The notes below the pieces were generated by a model, which searched no databases, was not told the origin of the DNA, and saw nothing but the letters and a program-made list of their open reading frames with translations. A stretch of DNA of 64,000 nt from Streptomyces cathayae (GTDB lineage Bacteria > Actinomycetota > Actinomycetes > Streptomycetales > Streptomycetaceae), in NCBI RefSeq assembly GCF_029760955.1, contig NZ_CP121682.1, positions 7,024,501 to 7,088,500 of the forward strand, read 5' to 3'. The number at the start of each line of letters is the position of its first letter. Position 1 is the stretch's first letter. Positions 1-8,338 of this stretch are shown piece after piece. Made by a program: the position numbers and the translations under genes.

Positions 1-473
1 GCAGCACGAGCCGCGGACCTTCCCACGAGATCCGCCGGGTCAGGACGTCACCGACGTGTTCGACGTACAGCGACATCTCCACGTGGTGCAGGACCAGGTC
101 GCCGCGGAGCGTGTACCGGCCCGCGTAGCCGACGAAGCCCAGGGCGGCCGCGCCCCGCTGCTCGTCGGTGGCCCGGGTGAAGGAGAGGCCGTCGGGCCAG
201 GGGCGGTCGCGACGCATCAGCAGCGCGCTCATCCGCCCGTCGGGCCGGTACTCCAGCCGTCCCAGCGGCCCCGGCCCCAGCGGGTGCCCGATGACCTGTC
301 CGTCGACCAGCCGGGTGTGGTCGACCAGGTTCCAGCCGCCGAGCAGCGAGGCGGCGAGGCCCTGGGCGGTGTGCTCGTCGGGGGCGTCCTCCTCGGGAGC
401 CGGTGCCGAGGGGGAGGGGACGCGGCTGTCGGGCGGCGTCCGCCCGTCGGGGGTGTGTGCGGCAGGGGGGCAT
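1..473 (-). CDS. Lipocalin-like domain protein, C-terminus beyond window
   Basis: The minus-strand frame reads a lipocalin-like barrel: a GGWNLVDHTRLVDG stretch, then LEYRPDGRMSALLMR and GRYTLRGDLVLHHVEMSLY, the pattern of small 'lipocalin-like domain' proteins of about 140-170 residues. Such proteins often sit in catabolic clusters and may bind a small hydrophobic ligand; no reaction is known. The gene follows the MFS transporter on the same strand and is probably co-transcribed with it. The start is a problem: the only nearby ATG (473) is out of frame with the domain, and no ATG or GTG precedes it in the domain frame after the MFS stop. Removing one G from the G6 run at 465-470 would put that ATG in frame. 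This could be a frameshift, a sequencing error or an unusual start. The 3' end is cut by the window. Confidence 0.6.
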
Positions 474-569
474 GACGGTCCGATCGTTCGGCGGCGGACG
501 GCCGCTCCCGGCGGTCGGCGGGTGGCCGACCGCCGGGAGGGCGGAGCTGGGTCGCGCGCGGGACGTGGG

Positions 570-1913
570 TCAGGCGGCGGGGGCGACCTCCTGCGGTTCG
601 GTGGACGGGGCGGTGCGGTCGTGCATGCCGGTCCGCGGCACCAGCACGATCAGCAGCGCGGCCAGCAGCGCCGCCGCGGCGAAGAAGTAGAACACCCACG
701 AGGTACCGAGCGAGGAACCCATGATCAGACCCACCAGGATCGGCCCGAAGACGGCTCCCAGCCGGCCCAGGCCCAGCGAGGCACCCAGAGCGGTGCCGCG
801 CGCCGCGGCCGGGTAGTAGACGCCCACGAACCCGGCGACCGCGGCCTGCGAGGAGGCGCAGAACCCGACCACCAGCACCATGGCGAAGACGACGGCCTGC
901 GGGGGATGCATCGTCAGGGAGGTCACCGCCAGGGCTCCGCACAGGAAGCCGCCCGCGATCACCGGGCGCGATCCCCAGCGGTCGGCGAGGCCGGCCAGGA
1001 CCAGCATGCCGATCGTGCTGCCCAGGTAGAAGGCGACCAGGAAGGTCAGCGCGGAGCCCAGGTCGTAGCCGGAGGCGCGCAGCAGCTGCGGGATCCAGGT
1101 GTTCATGCCGTAGCCCAGCAGCAGACCGCAGAAGCCGATCACCGGGAACAGCAGCGTCGCGACCCGGAACCCGGGGGCGAACATCAGCTTCAGCGAGGAG
1201 GACCAGTTCGGCTTCTCCGTCACGGTACCGACCGCCGGCTCCGGAGGCAGCTCGACCCCGTAGCGCTCGGCGAGGGCGCGCGCCTCCTCGTGGCGTCCCC
1301 GGCTGCTGAGGAAGGCGAGTGATTCGGGGATCTGCCGGTAGACGATCGCGAACAGTGCCAGTCCGATGGCACCGCCGAGGACGAACAGGGAGACCCAGCC
1401 GAAGTTCGGCAGCATGAAGATGGCCAGGAAGGCGACCAGACATCCACCGATGGGGAAGCCGGTCTGGACGACGCCGTTGTAGAACTGCCGCCTCTCCACC
1501 GGCACGTACTCCATGGTCAGGGCGATGACCGAGGGCAGGGCACCGCCGAAGCCCAGGCCCGCGAGCAGGCGGAACAGTCCGAAGACCTCCACGCTGGGGG
1601 CCACCGCGCACAGCAGGGTGAACACGCTGAAGCTCGCCACGCAGGCGAGCACGGTCGGGCGCCGTCCGATGAGGTCGGCCACGTAACCGGACAGCATGGC
1701 ACCCACCATCATCCCGATCAGGGAGAGGCTGCCGATGACACCGGCCGAGGCGAGGGTGATGCCCCACTGCTTGTCCTGGAGCAGCGTCGGCAGCACCGCG
1801 CCGTACATGCCGCTGTCCAGTCCGTCGATGAGCGTGATCGACAGACAGGCGAAGACCACCGACCGGGCACCCGCCGAGATTCTCGGACGCACTGCCGAGC
1901 TGGGTCGAGTCAA
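570..1913 (-). CDS. MFS transporter, aromatic acid/H+ symporter type
   Basis: The 447-residue protein has about 12 hydrophobic segments, a large central cytoplasmic loop (around residues 190-225) and an early TM1 motif DGLDSGMYGAVLP that resembles the aromatic acid:H+ symporter (AAHS) group. The loop before TM3 reads DLIGRRPT, the usual MFS signature. I chose the TTG at 1913 because AAGGAG lies six bases upstream; the upstream in-frame ATG (2000) would add 29 residues with no similarity to a transporter N-terminus. It probably imports the substrate of the neighbouring catabolic genes. A palindrome shared by the other units lies about 400 bp upstream (2311-2332), so it is likely under the local TetR regulator. 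The real substrate cannot be read from the sequence. Confidence 0.85.
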   Translation of the reverse strand: MTRPSSAVRPRISAGARSVVFACLSITLIDGLDSGMYGAVLPTLLQDKQWGITLASAGVIGSLSLIGMMVGAMLSGYVADLIGRRPTVLACVASFSVFTLLCAVAPSVEVFGLFRLLAGLGFGGALPSVIALTMEYVPVERRQFYNGVVQTGFPIGGCLVAFLAIFMLPNFGWVSLFVLGGAIGLALFAIVYRQIPESLAFLSSRGRHEEARALAERYGVELPPEPAVGTVTEKPNWSSSLKLMFAPGFRVATLLFPVIGFCGLLLGYGMNTWIPQLLRASGYDLGSALTFLVAFYLGSTIGMLVLAGLADRWGSRPVIAGGFLCGALAVTSLTMHPPQAVVFAMVLVVGFCASSQAAVAGFVGVYYPAAARGTALGASLGLGRLGAVFGPILVGLIMGSSLGTSWVFYFFAAAALLAALLIVLVPRTGMHDRTAPSTEPQEVAPAA

Positions 1914-2310
1914 GGGAAACTCCTTGTCGTGGAGCAGACGTCCGCCGATCCGGGGGTCTGCGGACGGTTCTGGGTGGTGGAGCTCCCCTTCCGCGGGCAC
2001 CCTCCCGACGGGAGGAGGCGGCGCGGACCCGGTGCCCCGGTGTCCCTCGGAGGCCGCCCCGAGGAAGGGGCGGCCGGGACACGACGGACCGCGTGCGGAG
2101 CGCGGCGGGCCGTAGGTGTGTCAGGACGGGCCGACGGGCCTCGGCGACGGCACTCGGGGTGGCATCGACGGCGGCCGGTCGGGAGGATGGGGGTGCCGGA
2201 CGGCTGCGGGCCGAACGGCGGGGGAGAGGAGAGCGTGGCGGAACTCAACGAGGCCGACGGCGCCTCCGGGAGAGGCGGCGGCCGGGAATACTCGGGTGAG
2301 ACGTGGCCAT

Positions 2311-2332
2311 TTAACTTATGCCCGTAGTTTAA
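2311..2332. promoter_or_regulatory. Putative TetR operator 1 (MFS/lipocalin unit)
   Basis: The sequence TTAACT-TATGCCCGT-AGTTTAA has arms separated by nine bases, matching seven other sites in this region (consensus TTAACCT-N9-AGGTTAA). It sits in an AT-rich patch upstream of the MFS gene. Assignment to the TetR protein at 6867 is inference from co-occurrence. Confidence 0.6.
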
Positions 2333-2678
2333 GGTCAAGGGTCGGGCGGGGGGATTTTTCCGCCTCGCGCGATGCGCCCTCCCGGCGGCCGCGGTCGTGT
2401 CACGCTCCCGGTGCCCGCGGGGGGCCTCGTCGGGGTGGCGGCGGGAAGCGGGGGAGGGGCCCCGAATCGCATGATGGTGCAGGTCGGGGCGTTCCGCTGT
2501 GGAGTGCGCGGTGGACCTCGCGGTGCGCGGACGGGGGCTGGCGGGTCGTCACGGTCAGGCCGGTCCGCCTCCGGGGTCGCGTTGCCGCGGACGGGGTGTC
2601 GAACGTACACCCGTAAGGAAGCGCAGGGAATCTACGGAAAGAAGGTTAGTGGTCGTCCGCTCGAAGGCAACGACGAGC

Positions 2679-2727
2679 GCCGGCCCGGCCGACTCCGGTG
2701 CGAGAACCGGAGCGGGGCCGAGCCGGC
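2679..2727 (-). terminator. Hairpin downstream of SDR gene
   Basis: An inner stem CTCCGGT (2693-2699) pairs with ACCGGAG (2706-2712) around a GCGAGA loop, and outer GCCGGC-type arms extend it. It begins about 30 bp after the SDR stop codon, so it is a likely rho-independent-like terminator without a clear T tract, as is common in high-GC actinobacteria. Confidence 0.5.
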
Positions 2728-2756
2728 GTACGGCGACGACGGTGGGGCGCGGGCGC

Positions 2757-3557
2757 TCAGTGCCCGGACATGCCCCCGTCCACGGCGAGGGTCGTGCCGG
2801 TGATGTAGCTGGAGGCCGGGGCCGCCAGGAACACCACGGCCGCGTCGAGCTCCCGCTGGGTGCCGGTGCGGGCCAGCGGGCTGGTCGCGCGCAGGAACTC
2901 GTCCAGCGTCTCCGAGGGCATCTCGGCGATCATCTCGGTGGCCACGAACCCGGGTGCGACGGCGTTGACCCGGATGCCGCGGCGCCCGGCCCACTGCTGG
3001 GACAGGTCCCTGGTCAGCCCGATGAGGCCGGCCTTGCTCGCGGCGTAGGCGGCCTGCGGCAGCACCGACTTGATCAGGCCCAGCACGCTGGCCACGTTCA
3101 CGATGCTGGAGCCCGGCCCCATGACCCGCGCACACGACTGGGCCATCCAGTACGCGCCCATCAGGTTGACGTCCAGTACCTGACGGAAGTCCTCGGGCCG
3201 CTCGCGCAGCGCGGGCACCGCGGAGGAGACACCGGCGTTGTTGATCAGGATGTCGAGTTTCCCGAAGCGCGCGACGGCCGCCGCCACCGCCTCCTCGCAC
3301 TGCTCCGGGTCGGTCACGTCGGTGGCGACGACCAGGCACTCGCCGCCGAGCGCCTCGATGCGCTCGGCCGTCTCGCGCAGGCGGTCCGCGCGGCGGGCCG
3401 TCAGGACCACCTGTGCGCCGGCCTCGGCCAGGGCGAGGGCGAAGCCCGCGCCCAGCCCCGAACTGGCGCCGGTGACCAGCGCGGTCCTGCCGTCCAGCCG
3501 GAACAGGTCCAGCACGCCGTTCTCGGGAAGGGGGCGCTGTGTCGTCGTGCTGCCCAT
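2757..3557 (-). CDS. SDR family NAD(P)-dependent oxidoreductase
   Basis: This 266-residue protein is a classical short-chain dehydrogenase: TGASSGLG at residues 29-36 for the dinucleotide, NNAG at 106-109, and a catalytic set Ser157, Tyr171 and Lys175 (YAASK). The C-terminal GTTLAVDGGMSGH tail is typical. It would oxidise an alcohol or reduce a ketone of a pathway intermediate. The ATG at 3557 is preferred because AAGGA lies six bases upstream; the earlier ATG at 3623 adds an arginine-rich leader with no ribosome binding site. It follows the Rieske oxygenase gene with a 153-bp gap containing a strong hairpin, so it may form a partly attenuated operon with it. Its substrate, such as a cis-diol or hydroxyacid, is a guess. 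Confidence 0.88.
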   Translation of the reverse strand: MGSTTTQRPLPENGVLDLFRLDGRTALVTGASSGLGAGFALALAEAGAQVVLTARRADRLRETAERIEALGGECLVVATDVTDPEQCEEAVAAAVARFGKLDILINNAGVSSAVPALRERPEDFRQVLDVNLMGAYWMAQSCARVMGPGSSIVNVASVLGLIKSVLPQAAYAASKAGLIGLTRDLSQQWAGRRGIRVNAVAPGFVATEMIAEMPSETLDEFLRATSPLARTGTQRELDAAVVFLAAPASSYITGTTLAVDGGMSGH

Positions 3558-3589
3558 GTGCCGTCCTTGTCTGTCCGGGCCGGTCCGGG

Positions 3590-3637
3590 CCGGTCGGGGG
3601 CGGGTGCGGCGGGTGTGCGGCATCCGCCCCCGACCGG
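3590..3637. terminator. 14-bp perfect hairpin between Rieske and SDR genes
   Basis: CCGGTCGGGGGCGG (3590-3603) pairs perfectly with CCGCCCCCGACCGG (3624-3637) around a 20-base loop. It lies after the Rieske stop and just before the SDR ribosome binding site, so it could terminate or attenuate transcription, or stabilise mRNA ends. Confidence 0.45.
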
Positions 3638-3710
3638 CCGGTGCGGCCCGTGAGCCGGGGTGGGGGAGAAGGGGTGCCGGGAGGTCTCCGGCACGGGGGA
3701 GGCGCGGGCG

Positions 3711-4892
3711 TCAGCTCGCGTCGTCGGCCGCGAGCAGCCGCTGGGTCTCCCGGTGGAAGACCTGGTTGGCGACCTCGTTGCGACCGAACACCATGGGGCC
3801 GGCGTCCTGGCTCGCCAGCGCCCGCTGGGAGCCGCGCAGCAGCGGGAAGTCCTCCGCGTGCAGCACGTCCAGCAGGATCTGCCAGTTCCGCTGCCAGCGC
3901 TTGTTCCAGGTCTCCTCGTCGTAGGGGGTCTCCTCCAGACGCGGCACGATGACCCGCATCTCCATCCGGCAGCGCCCCGGGTCGACCGGGTCGGGACGGA
4001 AGGTCAGCAGCTCGAAGTGGTTGTCGGGCAGGCGCAGCAGGGTGCTGTTGGGCAGCAGCAGGTGCGACTCGGTCACGTGCTTGGCGAGGCTCTGGTCGCC
4101 CGGGTCCTCGTCGATCCAGCGGTCGATCGTCTTGCGGGGCGCCAGCCAGCGGCAGTGCCGCCCGTAGTCCTCGAAGGCGTAGACGTTGGTGTGGACGATC
4201 TTGCCCGCGGTGTTCGGGTGCGCGTACTGGATGTGGTAGCCGTCCAGGAAGGCGTCCTGCATCAGCTTCCAGTTACACGGCTCGTCGAAGCCCTCGGCAC
4301 GGAAGGAGACCAGGTTGTCCAGCTTGTACCCGGCCAGGACCTCGTCCATCTCCGGGCCGAGCCAGGCGGCGACGTCGATCTCGGCGCCGACCGAGTCGAT
4401 CACCCAGATGAAGCCGTGTCGCTCCTCGGCGGGCAGTTCGAGCAGCCCGAACTGGCTGCGGTCGAGGTCGCCGAAGGTGTTGTCGCGGGTGATGGTGCGC
4501 AGGGTGCCGTCGGTGTCGTAGGACCAGCGGTGGTAGCCGCAGGAGAACAGGCGGCACTTGCCCGACGCCGCCTCCTCCAGCAGGGCGCCCCGGTGCCGGC
4601 ACTGGTTGACGAAGGCCTTGATGCCGCCGTCCGGCTGACGCACCACGATGGCGTTGTTGCGCGGGAGCTGCAGGGTGATGAAGTCGTTGGGCTCGGGGAT
4701 CTCCGAGCTGTGCGCGACGATCGACGGGACCCGCGCGAAGATCAGCTCGCGCTCACGGGCCGCGAGGTCGGCGTCGGTGAACTCCGTCGGGCTGAAGGAG
4801 ACCGTTCCCTCGAACTGGTCGGTCGTGTCGTTCCGCAGGTGCTCGAGCAGGCGACGAATTCGCTCTTCGCGCTGTGCATCAAATTCCGTCAC
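3711..4892 (-). CDS. Rieske [2Fe-2S] aromatic ring-hydroxylating oxygenase, alpha subunit
   Basis: This is the terminal oxygenase of a Rieske non-heme iron enzyme, 393 residues. The Rieske cluster ligands are Cys98 and His100 (CRHRG) and Cys118 and His121 (CGYH). The catalytic domain shows the mononuclear iron histidines His220 and His225 in a DGYHIQYAH motif. Start: GTG 4892, with AGGAGG six bases upstream. The reaction would be O2-dependent hydroxylation or demethylation of an aromatic or alicyclic acid in the cytoplasm. No beta subunit, ferredoxin or reductase is encoded nearby, so it is either a homomeric alpha-only enzyme or uses redox partners from elsewhere. It heads the leftward unit with the SDR, and a palindrome of the shared type lies at 5146-5168 upstream. 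Confidence 0.9.
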   Translation of the reverse strand: MTEFDAQREERIRRLLEHLRNDTTDQFEGTVSFSPTEFTDADLAARERELIFARVPSIVAHSSEIPEPNDFITLQLPRNNAIVVRQPDGGIKAFVNQCRHRGALLEEAASGKCRLFSCGYHRWSYDTDGTLRTITRDNTFGDLDRSQFGLLELPAEERHGFIWVIDSVGAEIDVAAWLGPEMDEVLAGYKLDNLVSFRAEGFDEPCNWKLMQDAFLDGYHIQYAHPNTAGKIVHTNVYAFEDYGRHCRWLAPRKTIDRWIDEDPGDQSLAKHVTESHLLLPNSTLLRLPDNHFELLTFRPDPVDPGRCRMEMRVIVPRLEETPYDEETWNKRWQRNWQILLDVLHAEDFPLLRGSQRALASQDAGPMVFGRNEVANQVFHRETQRLLAADDAS

Positions 4893-5145
4893 GTCGTCCT
4901 CCTGTACTGTCCGCGTTCCTTGCGCCGCTGCGGTGGCTCGGGACCTCAGAGGCGGATGCGGTCTCGCGACGCGGGATGCGAGACACGCGACGTCGGTTCC
5001 CCTTCTGCGTCGACCCCGCCGAGGAGGCACGGGAACGGCGACGAGTGGGGCGTGGGGCGTCTTGTGGGCGAGGTGGGCCCCGGTCCGCGGGCGGTCCGGT
5101 GGCGCATGCTCGCCGCCGGACGCACCCGTCTGCGAAAAAGCTCAC

Positions 5146-5168
5146 TTAATCTTATGGCTGTAGGTTTC
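5146..5168. promoter_or_regulatory. Putative TetR operator 2 (Rieske/SDR unit)
   Basis: TTAATCT-TATGGCTGT-AGGTTTC follows the same arm-N9-arm design as the other copies and lies about 250 bp upstream of the Rieske start, in an AT-rich patch that could include the promoter. Confidence 0.6.
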
Positions 5169-5369
5169 TGGGGTCAAGTACACGGCGAGGGGCTCTCGGT
5201 CGTCGGCCGGGTCGCGGCGCCCTCCCCCGGCCCTGGGCGACGGGTCCGCGAGGTCCGGCCCGGCCGGTGGGCGAAGGGGTGTGCAGGGTGGTCCCGGCGG
5301 CGGGTCGATCTGCGCCTGCCCGTGTCGGGGGGAGGCTGCCGGACGCGCCCGGGAGTCCGCGGAAGACGA

Positions 5370-5406
5370 GAGGCGGGGCCCCTTCCTCCTCGGGGAGCCC
5401 CGCCTC
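5370..5406 (-). terminator. Terminator of the GNAT gene
   Basis: GAGGCGGGGC pairs perfectly with GCCCCGCCTC, with CCC/GGG extending the stem, 26 bases after the GNAT stop codon on the minus strand. Confidence 0.7.
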
Positions 5407-5431
5407 GCGTCCGCCGGTGCCGGTGCACCCG

Positions 5432-6385
5432 TCAGGCGACCGTGGCAGGTGCGTCGACCGGCACGCTGAAGCACACGTCGGTCTGGTCGTGGTGGAAGCC
5501 GACGCTGCGGCAGGCCCGCACCAGCGGCTCGTCCAGCGGGTCCACCGACATCTCCACCTCCCGCGCGCCCGCCTCGGCCAGCCGCTTCAGCGCCGCCGCG
5601 AGCAGCGCCCGTGACACCGTGTGCGCCTCGCCCCGGGTCGGCGGCGCCAGCAGGTGCACCGATCCCGGACCGTCCGGCGCCTCCCCGGCCAGGGGGTGCG
5701 GGGAGTACGCCACGAAGCCCAGCACCTCCCCCGACGCCTCGACCGCCACCAGCACCTCCGGGCCGACCCGGCCGGCGCCGCGGCCGTCCTTCTCGGCGGC
5801 GGCGAGCGCGGCCACCACCGCCGTGTCCGACTCCGGGTGCAGCGGGCGCAGGTCCACCCCGGCGGGCGGTTCCGGCTCCGGCACGCTGCCCGGCCGGTGC
5901 ATCGGCCGGATGATCCGCCACGACGCGTCCTCGGGCACCGCGCCGAACCGGCGCGCCATCCGCTCCGCCGCGGGGTGCGAGCCGTGCGCCCAGGCGCGCA
6001 GCGACCGGACGCCCTCGCCGGCCCACCGGGCCGCCCCGCCGCGGGCCAGCCCCAGCTCCTCGAACAGCAGGGTCGCGATCCCCAGGGACCGGTACTCGGG
6101 GCCCACCACGAACTCGGTGGTGGCGGTGCCGTCGCCCTGCGAGGTGATCCGCAGGAAGGCCACGATCGCCTCCTCCCCGTCCGGCGAGCCGACGGCGCCC
6201 ACCTCGTCGCTCATCCGGGCGACGAGTTCGGTGACCCGCCCGGGGCGCGCCCCGTCCGTGCCCGCGGCCGGGACCGGCTGCACGGCCGAGAAACCCTGCT
6301 CGGCGTCGAAGTCCGCCGCGTCGCGCAACAGACTGACGACCTCCGGGTCGGTGCCGAAGGAGGTGCCCCACTCGTACGTGATCAC
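5432..6385 (-). CDS. Tandem-GNAT acetyltransferase, mycothiol synthase (MshD)-like
   Basis: The 317-residue protein contains two GNAT folds in tandem, as in mycothiol synthase, which acetylates Cys-GlcN-Ins to finish mycothiol. Supporting features are the length, an RAWAHGSHPAAERMARRFG stretch in the first half (MshD proteins have a similar W-HG-AA-A element) and a C-terminal SVDPLDEPLVRACRSVGF, comparable with the N-x-LY-x2-GF ending of the second GNAT. It is diverged, and the house-keeping mshD normally lies elsewhere, so this may be a paralogue dedicated to the pathway, for instance linked to mycothiol-dependent detoxification. ATG 6385 is the only good start. A shared-type palindrome lies at 6545-6566 upstream and a clear terminator follows the gene. 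Confidence 0.65.
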   Translation of the reverse strand: MITYEWGTSFGTDPEVVSLLRDAADFDAEQGFSAVQPVPAAGTDGARPGRVTELVARMSDEVGAVGSPDGEEAIVAFLRITSQGDGTATTEFVVGPEYRSLGIATLLFEELGLARGGAARWAGEGVRSLRAWAHGSHPAAERMARRFGAVPEDASWRIIRPMHRPGSVPEPEPPAGVDLRPLHPESDTAVVAALAAAEKDGRGAGRVGPEVLVAVEASGEVLGFVAYSPHPLAGEAPDGPGSVHLLAPPTRGEAHTVSRALLAAALKRLAEAGAREVEMSVDPLDEPLVRACRSVGFHHDQTDVCFSVPVDAPATVA

Positions 6386-6544
6386 AGAACGTCCTCGGAT
6401 GTCGGGTCGTCGCCCCGTGGCGCCGCCCGCGGTGGACGGTGCCGGGTGCCGGAGTTCGGGCGGCCGCGGATGCGGTGCGCGGGCGGCGGGTCCGAAAGGG
6501 GCGCTCCCACGCCGGTGCGCGGCGACGACGGTCTCAGCAGCTCA

Positions 6545-6566
6545 TTACCTCCAAGCTATAGGCCGG
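6545..6566. promoter_or_regulatory. Putative TetR operator 3 (GNAT promoter)
   Basis: TTACCT-CCAAGCTAT-AGGCCGG matches the left arm and inner right arm of the consensus. It lies 160 bp upstream of the leftward GNAT start. It is one of the weaker copies. Confidence 0.5.
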
Positions 6567-6655
6567 ATGTGGTGCTCACAAGCCCGGGTGTCTCGATGAA
6601 TCCCTTGTGACGGCAGGCGAGTGTGGTGATCCGACGCCCGGGGAAGAGTGATCTG

Positions 6656-6677
6656 AAACCTATGGAAAGTCGGTTAA
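6656..6677. promoter_or_regulatory. Putative TetR operator 4 (autoregulation)
   Basis: AAACCT-ATGGAAAGT-CGGTTAA has the same N9 spacing and lies 190 bp upstream of the rightward tetR-type gene. It is 111 bp from operator 3 in the divergent intergenic region, so one regulator could control both directions. Confidence 0.55.
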
Positions 6678-6866
6678 TGGGAGGGTGTCCGCCGAGGGGA
6701 TCGGGCGGTGATCTGTGAGGTGCGGGGGGTGGTGTGCGGCGCCCTGCCGGGTTCGCGCCCGGCGCCCTCTCGGCGCGTCGCCCGGGAGTGGGGTGCGGTG
6801 CCGGATCCGTCGGGGCGCCCGCGACGCCGGGTCCCATCCGCCGCCGGGGTGCGGGATACTGCGGCC

Positions 6867-7517
6867 ATGGCCCGACCACTCCAACCTCTGCTCAGCCGCG
6901 AAGCGATCGTCGCGGCTACCTTGAAGATCATCGACGTGGAAGGGATCGAGGCGTTCAGCATGCCTCGACTGGCGAAGGTGATGGGAGTCCGAGCGCCCTC
7001 GCTGTATCACCACTTCAAGAACAAGACCGAACTCATGACCGAGGTGGCCCGGGCGATCATGGTGGACACGCCCTTCCCGCGCCGTCCCGCCGACGAGAAC
7101 TGGCCTGACCTCTTCGTCGCCCTCGCCCTGAACTTCCGGCGCTCGATCCTGCGCCACCGCAACGCGGCTCCCATCCTGCTCGAGTACCTGCCGCGCGACG
7201 TCCTGATCGCCATGTACGAGAAGGTGGCCCGCTTCCTGGAGAAGGCGGGCGTACCGCAACACCTGCACGTGCTCATCCTGGACGGCATGGAGAAGCTGAG
7301 TCTGGGCGCCAGCCTCAGCGAGGCCATGAAGACCCCGGAGAGTCAGGCGCAGATCTTCCCGCACGTCGACGCCGAGGAGGAGCCCACCCTCACCTCGGCC
7401 CTCGCCGCCAACGAATGGAGCGCCGAGCAGATCTTCGAACAGACGATCCGGAGCTTCCTGGCCGGCGTCATGCAGCTGGACGCGGCCCCGCGGGCGGAGG
7501 CGCCCGCTGGGCATTGA
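6867..7517 (+). CDS. TetR/AcrR family transcriptional regulator
   Basis: The 216-residue protein has the N-terminal TetR helix-turn-helix (residues 8-55: AIVAATLKIIDVEGIEAFSM then LAKVMGVRAPSLYHHFKNK) and a helical C-terminal ligand/dimerisation domain. ATG 6867 gives the usual short leader before the HTH; upstream open frame is GC-rich filler. The ribosome binding site is weak. It is the only regulator in region A and is surrounded by eight similar palindromes, one in front of its own promoter. I therefore propose that it is the repressor of the entire cluster and responds to the substrate or its CoA ester. This assignment is inferred, not demonstrated. Confidence 0.9.
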   Translation: MARPLQPLLSREAIVAATLKIIDVEGIEAFSMPRLAKVMGVRAPSLYHHFKNKTELMTEVARAIMVDTPFPRRPADENWPDLFVALALNFRRSILRHRNAAPILLEYLPRDVLIAMYEKVARFLEKAGVPQHLHVLILDGMEKLSLGASLSEAMKTPESQAQIFPHVDAEEEPTLTSALAANEWSAEQIFEQTIRSFLAGVMQLDAAPRAEAPAGH

Positions 7518-7602
7518 GCCCCCTCCGGGCCCGAGCCCCCGCGCCGGGGAGCGAGGCCCCGCAGGGCGGTGCTCTCCGGCCGGGTGGTGAATCCCCGCCG
7601 TA

Positions 7603-7641
7603 CCGCCGCGCCCCCTTCCGTTCGGGAGAGGGGTGCGGCGG
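7603..7641 (+). terminator. Hairpin downstream of tetR-type gene
   Basis: CCGCCGC at 7603 pairs with GCGGCGG ending at 7641, with inner GCCCCCTTCC/GGGAGAGGGG pairing, about 85 bp after the TetR stop codon. Confidence 0.5.
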
Positions 7642-7769
7642 CGTTCCGGCCCGGTCGCCACCTGTCGCGTCGCCCCGAACCCCCTGCGTACCGCCTGTCC
7701 GCCGAGGTGCGTGGCGGGGTCGGTGGGCGCACTCTCGCGGGTGCTTCCCTCCCGAACCCTTGCCGCCCG

Positions 7770-7791
7770 TTATCTAAGGGCTTTAGGCTGA
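7770..7791. promoter_or_regulatory. Putative TetR operator 5 (NTF2-like gene)
   Basis: TTATCT-AAGGGCTTT-AGGCTGA lies 85 bp upstream of the ATG of the small gene at 7877, a normal distance for a promoter-overlapping repressor site. Confidence 0.6.
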
Positions 7792-7876
7792 GGGTGAGTT
7801 CACGCCAGGAGCGTCGACTCTGGTTCCGCAGGGGGCGCGACGGCCCCCACGGTCACCGATGGGGAGGCACGTCCAG

Positions 7877-8212
7877 ATGTCCACGCAGTCCCAGGAGTCG
7901 CAAGAGTCCCAGGAGTTCCACGAGCTCTACCGGCGGCATGTCCAGTACGTCCTCGACGGGAACGTCGAAGCGTCCTTGGCCGACATGGTGCAGGAGAACA
8001 TCCCCCAGGTCTTCCGCGGAGTGACCGTCCCCCGCGGGAAGGTCGACTCGCTCCGCGTCGTCGACATCCGGCGCGAGGGCGCCACCTGGGTGGGGGAGAC
8101 GGTGTACGACACCTCCGACGGTCGGATCGGCCTGCGGTCCGTGTGGGAGTCGCGCGACGGCTCCTGGAAGGCCGCCGCCCTCGAGAACTTCCCCCCGGAG
8201 GCCGGGGACTGA
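7877..8212 (+). CDS. Small NTF2-like/SnoaL-like protein (tentative)
   Basis: The 111-residue product has an alpha-then-beta layout compatible with the NTF2-like (SnoaL) cone fold: a helical HELYRRHVQYVLDGNVEASL start, then strands ending WESRDGSWKAAALENF, as in SnoaL-like proteins whose last strands read 'W...DG.W'. Such proteins act as isomerases, cyclases or ligand binders; no function can be set here. I chose ATG 7877, with GGGGAGG nine bases upstream; an in-frame ATG at 7859 lacks a site. The N-terminus has a QSQESQESQE repeat of low complexity. It has its own shared-type operator and is followed by 480 bp without a gene, so it is probably a monocistronic member of the regulon. Confidence 0.55.
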   Translation: MSTQSQESQESQEFHELYRRHVQYVLDGNVEASLADMVQENIPQVFRGVTVPRGKVDSLRVVDIRREGATWVGETVYDTSDGRIGLRSVWESRDGSWKAAALENFPPEAGD

Positions 8213-8316
8213 CCCCGGCGGGCGCCTTCGACGCGGACCGGCGGGCGTCGAAGGGCCGGTGCGGGAGGAGTAAGTCCGCCCGATCGGGAGGACATCCCGC
8301 AAAAGCCTTGTCCGCG

Positions 8317-8338
8317 GTACCTGAAGCCCTTAGATTAA
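8317..8338. promoter_or_regulatory. Putative TetR operator 6 (fadD1 unit)
   Basis: GTACCT-GAAGCCCTT-AGATTAA lies in the otherwise empty 8213-8692 region, 355 bp upstream of the acyl-CoA synthetase start. The rest of that 480-bp gap shows no gene. Confidence 0.6.

Larger units (their letters stand above)
1914..2756. other. Long non-coding region between MFS and SDR genes
   Basis: No convincing gene is present on either strand; the open frames here are compositional. It holds one copy of the TetR-type palindrome (2311-2332) inside a short AT-rich island and a long hairpin just downstream of the SDR stop. The 400 bp between the palindrome and the MFS start codon would be an unusually long leader, for which I see no recognisable riboswitch. 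Confidence 0.5.

Noticed and set aside
229..2082. A 617-codon minus-strand open frame over the transporter
   Set aside because: It is a shifted shadow of the MFS gene with Arg/Pro/Gly-rich composition; the real frame has hydrophobic segments and a good ribosome binding site.
3660..6599. A 979-codon open frame on the plus strand
   Set aside because: It runs antisense over the Rieske and GNAT genes, which have clear motifs. Its own product is low-complexity Arg/Ala/Gly-rich and shows no domain; such frames are expected in GC-rich DNA.
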